This document shows positions 1-9,678 of a stretch of DNA of 64,000 bases, piece by piece (the first letter of the stretch is position 1; every line of letters begins with the position of its first letter). This stretch comes from Yersinia canariae (GTDB lineage: Bacteria > Pseudomonadota > Gammaproteobacteria > Enterobacterales > Enterobacteriaceae), in the NCBI RefSeq assembly GCF_009831415.1, contig NZ_CP043727.1:3162001-3226000 (forward strand), given 5' to 3'. The notes beneath the pieces were generated by a model, which did no database searches, was not told the DNA's origin, and worked only from the letters and a program-made list of their open reading frames with translations. Position numbers and translations under genes: made by a program.

Positions 1-1429
1 CACTGAGTTCCTGCAAGCGGGCAAAACTATTCAATGAACGCAAGGTGGCCGAAGTGACAATCACATGGGGCACTTTGCGCCACAACATTTTGTTTAGCTG
101 GTCACTGACACGAATTCCCACACAGTGGAAGTAAAGATGAGTTTGATTCTCGCGATAATCCCGAGCAATCCACTTGGAAATAGGCGCATTCGATGCTTTT
201 TCCATTGCAGCCAAGCGCCAAAGCTTGCTCATGGCCTCGAGATAACCCAATGTTCGGCTCATTTGTAAAATGGCGCGATGCAACCGCACAATATCGTGCT
301 TACCAGTTTGCTCACTCAAATCATTGAGAACAAACTCAGCCAAACCACGCAAAGCATCTGTCAATTTGAATAACTTAGCGCAATCTTCTGTCAAACCGCC
401 CGGCAGCTCACCCATTTCAAAACGATATACCGCGGGGCTACCGTCGGCAGGAAGAAGCTGACTGACTTGCTGTTCAACACTCAGCATCAGCTCCCGCAAT
501 TGTTCGCAATGATCTTTCAAGCGCTCAGGGTTAGCCAGGCCTGGCGGGTTTTTCGGCCGATATTGCACCATGCATTGGTCGACCAACCGAACAATCATAT
601 CCAACTGCATATTGGCAAAAACGGCGGTGATTTCGCCCTCAATTTCTAAAGCATCTCGAGCAACATCGGGCAGATGATGGCCTTCATCCAATACCAGCAG
701 CAGTTCTTTGGGGTTGGGCAACACGGATTCAGTTTCCAACGCCGCCATAACTAATGCATGGTTCGCGACCACCACATCTGCACTTTCAATCTCTTTGCGG
801 GCAATAAAAAATGGGCATTCACGGAAATAATGGCAATTGCGCCCAAGACAGTTGACCTTATCGGTACTTAATTTGGCCCACAAACTGTCACTGAGTGATA
901 ACTGATGATGATCACGCAGCCCGTCCCAAACATGGCTGTTGAGTGACTTGGACAGCGCCAGACACGTGGCCTGTTCCTCACCATTGGCGGGTGCCAGTTC
1001 GTCACCAAGAAAAAGCGATAAATCCCCTTGCCCGGACACATCAGTGCACATCGCCGCCAGATTACGCGGACACACATACCGCCCGCGCCCAAAGGCACCG
1101 GTGAACTTGAGATCAGGAATAATTTTCTTCAGCAGCGGCAAGTCTTTACTGTAAATCTGATCCTGCAATGCCACGTTTGCCGTGCTGACCACCAGCGGCT
1201 TGCTCTCTGCCCGACTAACCGCGATGCCGGGGATCAGATAAGACAGGGTTTTACCAACACCGGTCGGCGCTTCAATAGCCAAATGACGGCCAGCATCACC
1301 GGCCAGCGTTTTTGCCACTTCAGCTATCATCTGGCGCTGTGGCGCACGAGAAATAAAGTCTGGGATCTGCTGCGAAAGAGCCTTATACCACTGACTAATT
1401 TGTTCTTTTACTGCTGGGGACAACGCCAT
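1..1429 (-). CDS. dinG: ATP-dependent DNA helicase DinG, C-terminus cut by window edge
   Basis: DinG is a 5'-3' superfamily 2 iron-sulphur helicase of the XPD type that unwinds D-loops, R-loops and forked DNA. About 476 of the usual ~715 residues are present. Visible are the Walker A stretch APTGVGKT near residue 48, four cysteines for the 4Fe-4S cluster (one in RYVCPRNL, then a CLGRNC...EC cluster), and the helicase box LDEGHH (DEAH type), followed by HD2-region motifs ending in SATLRSL. The start is the ATG at 1429. No clear LexA box was found just upstream, although the Escherichia coli gene is SOS induced. The gene is divergent from the porin. Confidence 0.95.
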   Translation of the reverse strand, partial: MALSPAVKEQISQWYKALSQQIPDFISRAPQRQMIAEVAKTLAGDAGRHLAIEAPTGVGKTLSYLIPGIAVSRAESKPLVVSTANVALQDQIYSKDLPLLKKIIPDLKFTGAFGRGRYVCPRNLAAMCTDVSGQGDLSLFLGDELAPANGEEQATCLALSKSLNSHVWDGLRDHHQLSLSDSLWAKLSTDKVNCLGRNCHYFRECPFFIARKEIESADVVVANHALVMAALETESVLPNPKELLLVLDEGHHLPDVARDALEIEGEITAVFANMQLDMIVRLVDQCMVQYRPKNPPGLANPERLKDHCEQLRELMLSVEQQVSQLLPADGSPAVYRFEMGELPGGLTEDCAKLFKLTDALRGLAEFVLNDLSEQTGKHDIVRLHRAILQMSRTLGYLEAMSKLWRLAAMEKASNAPISKWIARDYRENQTHLYFHCVGIRVSDQLNKMLWRKVPHVIVTSATLRSLNSFARLQELS

Positions 1430-1701
1430 GCATATCTTATCTAAACTGAATGTTGCCCTATTGTCCCACACCATCGCGCTCACGTCAGCCCGAAAGCACC
1501 GCAGCCAATAGCTGAAGTGTCAGTTTATCGCAAACGAAAACAAACAACATTTACGAAAAATCGCAGTTATTTATGTTTTGTCATAAATACATCACACAGA
1601 TGCGGTAAAAATTCTGCGCTGGATGAATTCAGACAGATATTGGATACAGCAAAAAATTCTACTACTCGCGTCTTTTTAAATAAGAGAAACAGGGCAAAAA
1701 T

Positions 1702-2817
1702 ATGAAACGTAATATTCTGGCAATCCTGGTACCAGCTTTATTAGTTGCCACTACGTCACACGCAGCAGAAATCTATAATAAAGACGGTAACAAGCTTGAT
1801 TTATACGGAAAAGTAAAAGCTCTGCATTACTTCTCCGATAATAATAAAAGTGATGGCGATAAATCTTACGTCCGATTTGGTTTTAAAGGTGCGACTCAAA
1901 TCACCGACCAACTGACTGGTTACGGCCAATGGGAATATAACATTGCAGCTAACTACGCTGAAAGCCAAGAAACAAAAGACAATAAAACACGTTTAGCATT
2001 TGCGGGTTTGCGTTACGGGAAATTAGGCTCAATAGATTATGGTCGTAACTACGGCATATTATATGATATCGCCGCCTGGACCGATATGTTGCCGGAATTC
2101 GGTAATGACAGCTATACCAGAACCGATAACTTTATGACTGGCCGTACAACAGGCGTTGCGACTTACCGCAACACAGATTTCTTCGGTTTAGTTGATGGTC
2201 TGAAATTCTCTCTGCAATATCAAGGTAAAAACGGCAACGAATCTGACAATGCTAATGGCCGTGCAGATGCTACCAAACAAAATGGCGACGGCTTCGGCTT
2301 GTCTTCCAGCTATGCCATTGGTGCGGGTGTCAGTGTAGGTGCAGCTTACGCTTCATCTAACCGTACTACAGCGCAGAAAGAAGGCCGATTTGGTAAAGGC
2401 GATAAAGCTGATGCCTGGACAACCGGTCTGAAATATGATGACAACGGTGTTTACTTAGGTGCAACTTACGCGGAAACCCGTAATATGACGCCTATATCTG
2501 GCACTGCGGTTATTAATAATGTGTCAACCAGCGTCAGTGGTTTTGCTAGCAAAACTCAAAACGTTGAATTAGTCGCGCAATATCAATTTGATTTCGGTTT
2601 GAAACCTTCTTTGGCTTATATTCAATCTAAAGGGAAAGATATTGAAGGTATTGGTGATGCTGACCTGGTTAAATATATTGACATCGGCACTTACTACTAT
2701 TTCAATAAAAACATGTCCACTTACGTTGATTATAAAATAAACCGCCTGAGTGATGATAACAAACTGAAACTGAATACAGATAACGTGTTGGCTGTCGGCT
2801 TGGTTTATCAGTTCTAA
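1702..2817 (+). CDS. General outer-membrane porin, OmpC/OmpF family
   Basis: Trimeric 16-strand beta-barrel porin for passive diffusion of small hydrophilic solutes. The 371-residue product has a signal peptide of about 21 residues ending in SHA, a mature start [10 protein letters not shown], alternating barrel strands, and the terminal phenylalanine (GLVYQF) recognised by the BAM machinery. Position next to dinG rather than asnS or rcsB suggests an extra porin paralogue, so I give no symbol. The 270 bases upstream are AT-rich with short repeats that could hold OmpR sites, but I cannot assign them. Seven bases after the stop lies an ERIC-like repeat, then a strong terminator. Confidence 0.93.
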   Translation: MKRNILAILVPALLVATTSHAAEIYNKDGNKLDLYGKVKALHYFSDNNKSDGDKSYVRFGFKGATQITDQLTGYGQWEYNIAANYAESQETKDNKTRLAFAGLRYGKLGSIDYGRNYGILYDIAAWTDMLPEFGNDSYTRTDNFMTGRTTGVATYRNTDFFGLVDGLKFSLQYQGKNGNESDNANGRADATKQNGDGFGLSSSYAIGAGVSVGAAYASSNRTTAQKEGRFGKGDKADAWTTGLKYDDNGVYLGATYAETRNMTPISGTAVINNVSTSVSGFASKTQNVELVAQYQFDFGLKPSLAYIQSKGKDIEGIGDADLVKYIDIGTYYYFNKNMSTYVDYKINRLSDDNKLKLNTDNVLAVGLVYQF

Positions 2818-2824
2818 TTTTATT

Positions 2825-2893
2825 TATACTCATTATACTTCAAGCCGCATATGTTTTGACCGCCTTTATGTAACTCGAATTATTTAGAGTATA
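2825..2893 (+). repeat. Short ERIC-like palindromic repeat
   Basis: A 69-base element bounded by TATACT and AGTATA. Its left arm (ATACTTCAAG, then GCATATGTTTTG) and right arm (AACTCGAATTATTTAG) match the two ends of Yersinia ERIC elements with the central part missing. A second copy is at 61538-61633. It begins 7 bases after the porin stop codon, so it is transcribed in the porin mRNA tail. Confidence 0.75.
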
Positions 2894-2966
2894 TTAGCAT
2901 TACCCTCATTGTTTGAATGTTTCATCGTATTTTGTGAATTTACTTTATTTTCAGTCATCACTTTTT

Positions 2967-2992
2967 GCCGGGAGGTCCCTCCCGGCTTTTTA
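2967..2992 (+). terminator. Rho-independent terminator of the porin
   Basis: Perfect 9-base stem GCCGGGAGG / CCTCCCGGC with a two-base loop, followed by TTTTTATT. It reads out on the plus strand only and almost touches the stop codon of the convergent lyase gene. Confidence 0.9.
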
Positions 2993-4294
2993 TTATCTGT
3001 TAACAGGAACGGATAATAACCCGATGTCACGTAATACTTCCGTTACCGCACCTTTCCGCTTTTTCTCAGCCTTACCCTCTGTATCGGAAAAGTTAGCTTG
3101 TTGAATCCACTGTTGATAGCGATGCTCACCCAGCGCTTTATCCGCCTGAATCATGAGCGGCACCAGCCGCACACCCATATGATCAAGGCTACGATAGGGC
3201 CATTTGCTGTGTTCACTAGAGAAAGGAGCCATAAAATCAAGCGCTTTAATCAGACCACTGCCATCTGGCGTTTGATAATGCCACAGGTCAACTTGAACCT
3301 TATCAGCCAGTTGGGCCATCAATATGGCGGCCTGCAAACTGAAATAACTGTAATGAAAAGAACGCGTTCTCGCCAATTCCAGTGGTTGGGAGCCGTCCGC
3401 TGCTAATTGAGTATCCAGTTTGGTTTTCAGCAATTCGGCCATCTCAACCACGACTTGGGGTTGCTGCAGATACCAAGCGATACCCGCCACTTGTACCGCA
3501 TACCAATTACCGTGATTATTCTCTGCTGCAGCCTCTTTTTGACCTGCCGGACTGTGCTGCAACCATTGTAGATATGCCGTCATCCACTGCCGAATCTGCT
3601 TTTCATCTTGCGCCGTCCAACTTTTATTCTGCTGCAACATTATCAGTGAATCAACAATACGGGTGGCAAAATAACGCCCATCCAAGACCCCAGTTCCGCG
3701 CCCTGAGGCAATTCCCGGCACACCCTGAGCAAAATCAAGATTAGGGTTCATACGAGTATCTGGGTCAATAAACCAGGTTTTAATCAGGCTGATGGCTTTA
3801 TCAGCATATTTCTGTTCACCGGAAAAATACCAGGCTAATGTCAGTGCCTGCACCTGAGCAGTAAAATCAGCCAAACGAACGCCATCACTATCTTCGTTTT
3901 TACTGGCGGGGTTAATCTGCCCGTCTTTACGTATCCAAGGTAAACCATCACTTTTTTGACTATTTGGCCACCAATATGCACTTAGGCTCAGATAATCATG
4001 TTTAGAGCCACTGGGCGGTACGCTATTTTTATCCATGACACTGGGATTTGGCCGCCTGAGCGCTTTGTCCGCCTGCTGCAGTAGCTGGCGATAAGCCTGC
4101 TGGGTTTCCGACGATATTTTCCCCAGCCCCTTTTCTTTTTCTTGCATGATAACATGTTGATTATGCTGCAATTCTTCGGCAGATAAAAAGGCATATTCCC
4201 TAGATTTCGCCTCTGCCGCTGGCATGATAAGCAGTGCAATCAGTGCAACCAGACCAGCGCAAAAACGTTCCAGATGAATGATACGCCCCTCCAT
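2993..4294 (-). CDS. Exported alginate-lyase-superfamily protein
   Basis: 433 residues with an N-terminal hydrophobic segment (about residues 11-29, ending PAAEA) that looks like a signal peptide, so the enzyme is probably periplasmic. The body fits the alpha/alpha-barrel Alginate_lyase family (Pfam PF05426): the AYWWPN segment, NNHGNWY near the centre and a TRSFHYSYFSL stretch that carry the asparagine, histidine and tyrosine typical of the catalytic cleft. The substrate may be alginate or another uronate-containing polysaccharide; the sequence does not tell. No sugar-catabolic genes are adjacent. It stands alone, convergent with the porin and divergent from yedA. The start is the first ATG; a moderate AGG lies upstream. 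Confidence 0.75.
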   Translation of the reverse strand: MEGRIIHLERFCAGLVALIALLIMPAAEAKSREYAFLSAEELQHNQHVIMQEKEKGLGKISSETQQAYRQLLQQADKALRRPNPSVMDKNSVPPSGSKHDYLSLSAYWWPNSQKSDGLPWIRKDGQINPASKNEDSDGVRLADFTAQVQALTLAWYFSGEQKYADKAISLIKTWFIDPDTRMNPNLDFAQGVPGIASGRGTGVLDGRYFATRIVDSLIMLQQNKSWTAQDEKQIRQWMTAYLQWLQHSPAGQKEAAAENNHGNWYAVQVAGIAWYLQQPQVVVEMAELLKTKLDTQLAADGSQPLELARTRSFHYSYFSLQAAILMAQLADKVQVDLWHYQTPDGSGLIKALDFMAPFSSEHSKWPYRSLDHMGVRLVPLMIQADKALGEHRYQQWIQQANFSDTEGKAEKKRKGAVTEVLRDIGLLSVPVNR

Positions 4295-4559
4295 AATTCA
4301 CTTACCTCGTCTTACCCAGTTAAACTATCCGGTTTTATGCATCATGCCTGAAGCAATTTTTGCTTTCTTGAGAAGCGTAAATTTTCCTACTGTTTATTAA
4401 ACGAACTATTACTATCTATAAGAATAACTCACTGTTTTATCGAAAATTTTAGAAGAAAAATTAAAACGTAAAAAAATGATAAAAACCTTTGCTAAGCATC
4501 ACTGTTCTCATGTTTACTGATACATCTGTGTTTAGCCATTCCTTTCTTATTGAATAATT

Positions 4560-5450
4560 ATGCTGAAGCAAAATAACCGTAATCTGTGGTTGCTGGTCGG
4601 TTCACTATTTACCTTGTACTTCGTCTGGGGTTCCACTTATCTGGTCATTCGTATTGGGGTCGAAAGCTGGCCACCTTTAATGATGGCAGGATTGCGCTAC
4701 CTGATTGCTGGGATATTACTGTTCAGCTTCCTGGCTATTCGCGGCCATGCCTTGCCCACTTTGCGTCAATGGATGGGGGCCAGTGCAATTGGTATTTTGC
4801 TATTGGCTATCGGTAATGGGTTAGTCACTATTGCAGAACATCAGCATGTTCCCTCCGGAATCGCCGCAGTCATGGTCGCCACCGTGCCATTATTCACTTT
4901 ATGTTTCAGTATGTTATGGGGAATGAGAAACACCAAACTGGAATGGTCAGGTATTGCACTTGGATTAGTAGGGATAATATTACTCAACACTGGCAGTAAT
5001 TTATTAGGCAACCCACTGGGCGCAATATTGATATTATTGGCCTCTGCCAGTTGGGCATTTGGCTCAGTCTGGAGCTCACGGCTAGCATTGCCAAGTGGTG
5101 CGATGTCTGGTGCGGCACAAATGTTGGTTGCAGGTGTCGTTTTGTTGCTTGCCAGTACGCTAAGTGGTGAAGAACTCCACCAGATGCCCTCAATGGGAGG
5201 CATTCTTTCATTACTTTACTTGATTGTTTTTGGTTCAATGCTTGCTATCAGCGCTTATATGTTCCTGCTGAAAAATGTACGCCCAGCAGTCGCCACCAGT
5301 TATGCCTATGTAAATCCGGTAGTTGCAGTATTGTTAGGTATTGGTTTTGCCGGTGAAAGCCTATCCACTACAGAATGGTGCGCATTAGCCATCATTGTTT
5401 CCGCGGTGATATTAGTGACGCTGGGGAAATTTCTGTTTAAATCTCGTTAA
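4560..5450 (+). CDS. yedA: EamA-family (DMT) inner-membrane transporter YedA
   Basis: 296 residues with ten predicted transmembrane helices arranged as two EamA repeats. The first repeat has the typical YFVWGSTYLVIRIGVE opening and the second begins near residue 145 (GAILILLASASWAFGSVWS). DMT-superfamily carriers of this kind export metabolites or amino acids. Overall sequence and length agree with Escherichia coli YedA, whose natural substrate is unknown. The gene is monocistronic, with 265 AT-rich bases between it and the divergent lyase gene. Confidence 0.88.
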   Translation: MLKQNNRNLWLLVGSLFTLYFVWGSTYLVIRIGVESWPPLMMAGLRYLIAGILLFSFLAIRGHALPTLRQWMGASAIGILLLAIGNGLVTIAEHQHVPSGIAAVMVATVPLFTLCFSMLWGMRNTKLEWSGIALGLVGIILLNTGSNLLGNPLGAILILLASASWAFGSVWSSRLALPSGAMSGAAQMLVAGVVLLLASTLSGEELHQMPSMGGILSLLYLIVFGSMLAISAYMFLLKNVRPAVATSYAYVNPVVAVLLGIGFAGESLSTTEWCALAIIVSAVILVTLGKFLFKSR

Positions 5451-5470
5451 TCTCTAAGAATGCAACATGG

Positions 5471-5498
5471 TTGTTTCATTTAGCCAACAGGCTATAAT
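5471..5498 (+). promoter_or_regulatory. Predicted sigma-70 promoter for the small membrane protein gene
   Basis: A perfect TATAAT at 5493-5498 lies 16 bases after TTGTTT (5471-5476), about 33 bases before the ATG at 5531. The -10 is strong and the -35 weak. It would give the 62-residue ORF its own transcript. Confidence 0.5.
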
Positions 5499-5530
5499 TC
5501 ACGCTGTTTAGATAAAAAGTGAAAATAATT

Positions 5531-5719
5531 ATGCTGAGAAAAGCACTCATTATCCTGATTGCGGTAATGGCTTTGAGTTCATTAGGTGGCGTTTTCCTGG
5601 CAGGGCTGAACATTTATACCCGTTCAACAACTCCACATGAAACTGAAACGACTGAATCCAGTCCATTGTCTGATATTGGCCCTGCCGGATTGTCTAACAA
5701 TGGTCAGGAATCTCCGTAA
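5531..5719 (+). CDS. Small single-pass membrane protein, unknown function
   Basis: 62 residues starting MLRKALIILI. A basic start and one hydrophobic helix (about residues 5-25, AVMALSSLGGVFLAGL) are followed by a polar, Ser/Thr/Glu-rich tail ending GQESP. A GTG four codons upstream (5519) is possible but has no ribosome site. The hydrophobic segment could be an uncleaved anchor or a signal peptide; the LGGVFLAG part has no lipobox cysteine. It follows yedA by 80 bases with its own predicted promoter. I do not recognise the family. Confidence 0.55.
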   Translation: MLRKALIILIAVMALSSLGGVFLAGLNIYTRSTTPHETETTESSPLSDIGPAGLSNNGQESP

Positions 5720-5864
5720 GCACCCAGCAACTTCGCCTCTAGTGGCCGACTGTAATAATGGGGAATCATACATAAGATGGAGTTCTACTGCCCTCTTATG
5801 TATTTCTCTGTATCGCAAATGGGTATTTTCATATCATCGCAAATCAAGGCTTTATGCCCTTGTT

Positions 5865-6662
5865 TTAAAGCGTTATGACACCTGATGCAAAAGCCTTCTC
5901 CTGCATCTGCTTAATAACGTCATAGTCCGACCACGACAATATGCTAAATCCTCTGATCAATAGATTATCTTTAGCATAAGTTGCCTCAGGGGAGTTTACT
6001 GTAGCACTGATGGCCTGACGTATCCGGATAAGTTGCTCTGCAGATGTCGTCAAAGAAGTAATTAGCGGCAATCCAGGTGCTGCATCGGTTTGCGCTATAA
6101 TTTTTAACCCAGCAACTGCTGATGGATTAGCACGCTGTAATAACGCAAAACTCACACAATCTATTGCTGCAATATCAGCTTGCCGCTGCTGAATCATTGC
6201 GATTGAACGATAATGTCCACCCGAGGCGATCCCACGGGAAAAGAAACGCCCATTAGCTGCCAGTGGCGCTATTAAAGCCCGCAATGCATTGTACCCTGAC
6301 TGAGAATCAGTGCTGTTATAAGCAACAACCCGATGACGAAAATCTGACAGTTGCTCACCGTCTTCATCTTCACGAACCACAACTAAGCTGCGGTAATACA
6401 CCCCAGAGCAATAAGGTGATTGATAACTAAATGCACCGACCAATTGCACTTGTTGGTGCAGTTGGGTTACAAGGGGAAAACCGCAGGTTTGGCTCAAAAG
6501 CAGCGCAGGATCACGCCAATGCAGCAATAAATCTGAGGGCCAGAATAACTGCTCATTTATTTCAGTGATGCCATAGTAGTGCAATTGTTGCGACAACATT
6601 TGCCAAAACGGCTGTACATCTTGTTGTGGCCGAACCCCATACATCGGCAGTGAAATCAGCAT
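5865..6662 (-). CDS. PhnD-like substrate-binding-fold protein without signal peptide
   Basis: 265 residues that fit the phosphate/phosphonate ABC binding-protein fold (Pfam PF12974): an N-terminal MYGVRPQ segment, a GFPLVTQ region, the conserved domain-crossing stretch RVVAYNSTDSQSGYNALR, SGGHYRSIAMIQQRQADIAAIDCV, and a C-terminal lobe. Unlike ordinary periplasmic binding proteins it has no signal peptide from either start. I chose the ATG at 6662 because AGG lies 5 bases before it; a GTG two codons earlier has none. It sits 36 bases after yehW on the same strand and is probably the last gene of the osmF operon. It may be a cytoplasmic sensor or scavenger; its ligand is unknown. Confidence 0.75.
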   Translation of the reverse strand: MLISLPMYGVRPQQDVQPFWQMLSQQLHYYGITEINEQLFWPSDLLLHWRDPALLLSQTCGFPLVTQLHQQVQLVGAFSYQSPYCSGVYYRSLVVVREDEDGEQLSDFRHRVVAYNSTDSQSGYNALRALIAPLAANGRFFSRGIASGGHYRSIAMIQQRQADIAAIDCVSFALLQRANPSAVAGLKIIAQTDAAPGLPLITSLTTSAEQLIRIRQAISATVNSPEATYAKDNLLIRGFSILSWSDYDVIKQMQEKAFASGVITL

Positions 6663-6698
6663 AGGCACCTACTTAAGAACAACCTTAAAACCGAGGTG

Positions 6699-7529
6699 TC
6701 AGTTCTGTTGTACAACAGGAAGAGACTGTAATTCCCGCCAACGAGATAGACGCCGGTTCCAACGAGTAAAAATCATATCCGTAATAATCGCCAATAACGC
6801 GACTACAACCGCGCCCTGAATAACATAAGCAGTATTAAAACCACTCAGCCCGATAATAATCGGCGAGCCTAGGGTTTTCGTCCCTACCGTTGAAGCAATA
6901 GCAGCAGTGCCAATATTGATAATAACTGATGTTCGAATACCGGCGACAATAACCGGTGCAGCCAAAGGTAATTCCACACGCCACAAAATCTGTCTGGCGC
7001 TCATACCTACCCCTTCGGCTACCTCACGGATATCTCTGGAAACAGACTCAACACCCGTGATAGTCCCTTGTAAAATAGGTAATAAACCATAGAGCACTAG
7101 AGCAATAATCGCCGGTTTTTCGCTAAACCCCATCACCGGTACAGCAATAGCAAGCACCGCAACCGGGGGAAATGTCTGCCCCATCGCGACGATAGTTTCT
7201 ACCACCGAACGAAACTCTCTACCTGCCGGACGAGTCACTGCAATACCAGCACTAACCCCAATAAAAACAGCGATAACACTGGAAATCAATACCAATAAAA
7301 CATGAGCGACAACAAGTGACCAAAATGTGTCCTGCACATAAATAGGCCTATCGAGATCAGGAAATAGCGATGAGAAAAGACCTCCCAGCGACGTCATACC
7401 AAAAACTAAACCAACCAATAAGAGTAAAGCCCAGCAAAGCGGGTCTGTTAACCAATTGACTAACTTTGATTTTTCTCTTCCGGGTAAGTATTTTTTAACT
7501 TTATCAGGTTTGATGGTAGCTGGTTTCAT
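6699..7529 (-). CDS. yehW: Osmoprotectant ABC transporter permease YehW
   Basis: 276-residue inner-membrane permease of the ProW/OpuCB type, half of the membrane channel of the OsmF-YehXYW importer. The binding-protein-dependent transport loop is visible as [20 protein letters not shown], which couples to the ATPase. A cytoplasmic basic N-terminus (about 30 residues) precedes five to six membrane helices. The ATG at 7529 has AGGGG five bases upstream; a GTG two codons earlier is less likely. It starts just after the yehX stop. Confidence 0.9.
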   Translation of the reverse strand: MKPATIKPDKVKKYLPGREKSKLVNWLTDPLCWALLLLVGLVFGMTSLGGLFSSLFPDLDRPIYVQDTFWSLVVAHVLLVLISSVIAVFIGVSAGIAVTRPAGREFRSVVETIVAMGQTFPPVAVLAIAVPVMGFSEKPAIIALVLYGLLPILQGTITGVESVSRDIREVAEGVGMSARQILWRVELPLAAPVIVAGIRTSVIINIGTAAIASTVGTKTLGSPIIIGLSGFNTAYVIQGAVVVALLAIITDMIFTRWNRRLSRWRELQSLPVVQQN

Positions 7530-7531
7530 AC

Positions 7532-8470
7532 TCACCCCTTATCCGCATCTGCTATCAGATCAGCAAAGTAAAGCACGCCCAGTGGATGCCCTTGTTCATC
7601 GGCAACCTGTAACTTATCTGTTTGGCGGGACACAAACAGGGAAAGAGCCTCGCGTAAACTCGTCGTCCCTAGTATTGGTTGCCCTATCGTCGTTTCACCG
7701 TACCTGACACGTTGTTCAGCGCGCCCAAGTGACAATAATTTGATACCAAGATCACTGCGGCCAAAGAAATCACGAACAAAGTCATTAGCAGGTTGAGTTA
7801 ACATTTCAAGCGGCGTCCCTTGTTGGATAACTCTCCCACCATCCATCAACACGATACGGTCAGCTAAACTCAACGCTTCGTCGATATCATGGGTCACCAA
7901 TACAATAGTTCGGCCAGATAATTGGTGAATTCGCGTGATTTCGAACTGCAAGGCCGAACGAGTCACTGGATCCAATGCTCCAAATGGTTCGTCCATCAGT
8001 AATACTTCTGGGTCGGCGGCTAAGGCTCGAGCAACACCTACCCGCTGTTGCTGCCCACCTGACAATTGATGAGGATAACGATGAAGAAATTGATCTGGGT
8101 CCAAATGCAACAACTCAAGCAATTCAATAACGCGTTGACGAATACGTTTCTGAGGCCATTTCAGCAATTGAGGGACGGTGCCAATATTGCGCTCTACAGT
8201 CCAGTGGGGGAATAGGCCTATTGATTGGATGGCATAACCCATTCGTCGCCGTATATCTTCGGGCTTATAATGACGAATTTCTTCTCCAGCAAAATGGATT
8301 TCCCCTTCATCATGTTCAATAAGTCGATTAATCATTTTTAGCGTGGTCGACTTACCGGAACCAGAAGTACCTATCAATACAGTAAATTCCCCTTTAGCAA
8401 TCTGTAACGTTAGGTTATCTACTGCCAGTTTCCCGGCAAAATATTTACTTACCTGATGGAAATGAATCAT
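7532..8470 (-). CDS. yehX: Osmoprotectant ABC transporter ATP-binding protein YehX
   Basis: 312-residue ATPase of the quaternary-amine transporter (OpuCA/ProV) class. Walker A is GTSGSGKST, the Q-loop lies in the [11 protein letters not shown] stretch, the signature is LSGGQQQR, Walker B is VLLMDEP, and the H-loop is in VLVTHD. After the ABC domain comes a roughly 75-residue tail ending [16 protein letters not shown] that resembles the second half of a CBS domain, shorter than the paired CBS domains of OpuA. It overlaps yehY by four bases (ATGA) and so is translationally coupled to it. Confidence 0.92.
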   Translation of the reverse strand: MIHFHQVSKYFAGKLAVDNLTLQIAKGEFTVLIGTSGSGKSTTLKMINRLIEHDEGEIHFAGEEIRHYKPEDIRRRMGYAIQSIGLFPHWTVERNIGTVPQLLKWPQKRIRQRVIELLELLHLDPDQFLHRYPHQLSGGQQQRVGVARALAADPEVLLMDEPFGALDPVTRSALQFEITRIHQLSGRTIVLVTHDIDEALSLADRIVLMDGGRVIQQGTPLEMLTQPANDFVRDFFGRSDLGIKLLSLGRAEQRVRYGETTIGQPILGTTSLREALSLFVSRQTDKLQVADEQGHPLGVLYFADLIADADKG

Positions 8471-9621
8471 CGATGCGAAGTATCCATAAAAATAACGATG
8501 AATTTAAACAGCGAATCAACTACTACCGCCATCACTATCACGGGTATTACGCCCAACAACACCAAATCCAATGCACTGCTAAGCAAACCTTGAAATACAA
8601 TCGCCCCCAGCCCCCCGGCACCAATCAACGCAGCGACCACCGCCAACCCAACTGTTTGTACAGCAATAATACGAATTCCGGATAAAATAAGTGGCATGGC
8701 AATCGGTATCTGCACTTGAAAGAACAACTGGCTACGGGTCATTCCCATGCCTTGTGCTGACTCAACCACACTGTCAGGCACAGCCTCTAGTCCGGCAACA
8801 ATATTACGGACTAACGGCAATAGGGCATAAAGCACCAGTGCAACAATTGCCGGAGCTAGCCCAATACCACTGACCCCATGCTCTGCCAGCCAAGGAATAG
8901 CCGCAGCCAATCCTGCCAACGGTGCAATTAGCAGACCAAACAAAGCAATGGATGGAATAGTTTGAATAATGTTCAATGTGGAAAAAATAGTGCCTTGAAA
9001 GCGAGGAGAACGAAAGCAAAGCAGACCAAGTGGAATACCCAGAACGATAGCAGGCACCAACGTTGCCACCAGGATTTGAAGGTGTTGCCATAATGCATCG
9101 TTAAACACGTCTTGACGATTTACATACTCTTTCATCAATGACAGTTGATCAAGTTGCCCGGTTGCCAACAATATTACGACAGGCAAAACCAGAGAAACAT
9201 TCGCCAAACTACGCCAGATAGGGTTCACAACTGCCCGAGACAAGCTATCGATAGCAATCAATATGCTCATTCCACTCATCAGCCAAAACCCTCCGCCAAG
9301 TGATGTGCGAGCAAGACTTTCTTCCCCTCCAGCAAGTTGTGTGGCTGTTGTACCTGCCAGAAATAGCAGGCCAAACAACAGAACTTCAGCTACCAAAACT
9401 GTTGACCAACACAGCACAGCATTCTGTTTGGCGAAAGCAAAGACAGACAACATCAATAGAGGAACTAACAGCCACCAAACAGGCCCTGTTATCAACGATA
9501 TTAATGAAATACCCTGCCCAGAGATCAATCGATTAGGTGCATGACTGACAAAAGAAAGCCCTGCCCCAGATAAAATCATCAAAATAACCAATGCCAACAG
9601 GACTCGGTTTTTTACAGCCAT
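8467..9621 (-). CDS. yehY: Osmoprotectant ABC transporter permease YehY
   Basis: 384-residue permease, the larger of the two membrane subunits. The first ~170 residues form extra hydrophobic segments; the second half is a standard MetI-like permease domain with the ATPase-contact loop ESAQGMGMTRSQLFFQVQIP. This two-part architecture and length agree with Escherichia coli YehY (about 385 residues). It follows osmF by 99 bases that contain two inverted repeats (9641-9671 and 9679-9710). Confidence 0.92.
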   Translation of the reverse strand: MAVKNRVLLALVILMILSGAGLSFVSHAPNRLISGQGISLISLITGPVWWLLVPLLMLSVFAFAKQNAVLCWSTVLVAEVLLFGLLFLAGTTATQLAGGEESLARTSLGGGFWLMSGMSILIAIDSLSRAVVNPIWRSLANVSLVLPVVILLATGQLDQLSLMKEYVNRQDVFNDALWQHLQILVATLVPAIVLGIPLGLLCFRSPRFQGTIFSTLNIIQTIPSIALFGLLIAPLAGLAAAIPWLAEHGVSGIGLAPAIVALVLYALLPLVRNIVAGLEAVPDSVVESAQGMGMTRSQLFFQVQIPIAMPLILSGIRIIAVQTVGLAVVAALIGAGGLGAIVFQGLLSSALDLVLLGVIPVIVMAVVVDSLFKFIVIFMDTSHR

Positions 9622-9640
9622 AAAACTCCATCTCCCTGAC

Positions 9641-9671
9641 AGATAATCTTTCTCATAACAATCGATTATCT
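9641..9671 (-). repeat. Inverted repeat before yehY
   Basis: AGATAATC at 9641-9648 pairs perfectly with GATTATCT at 9664-9671 across a 15-base loop. It lies 20 bases before the yehY start codon, between the osmF-yehY hairpin and the ribosome site. It could influence yehY translation. Confidence 0.45.
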
Positions 9672-9678
9672 GTTTATT

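Noticed and set aside
1517..1705. 62-residue plus-strand frame before the porin
   Set aside because: Lies in the porin promoter region, overlaps its start, and has biased composition without a ribosome site.
7532..7760. A complete CBS pair at the end of YehX
   Set aside because: The tail is too short for two CBS domains; only one half-like segment can be seen.
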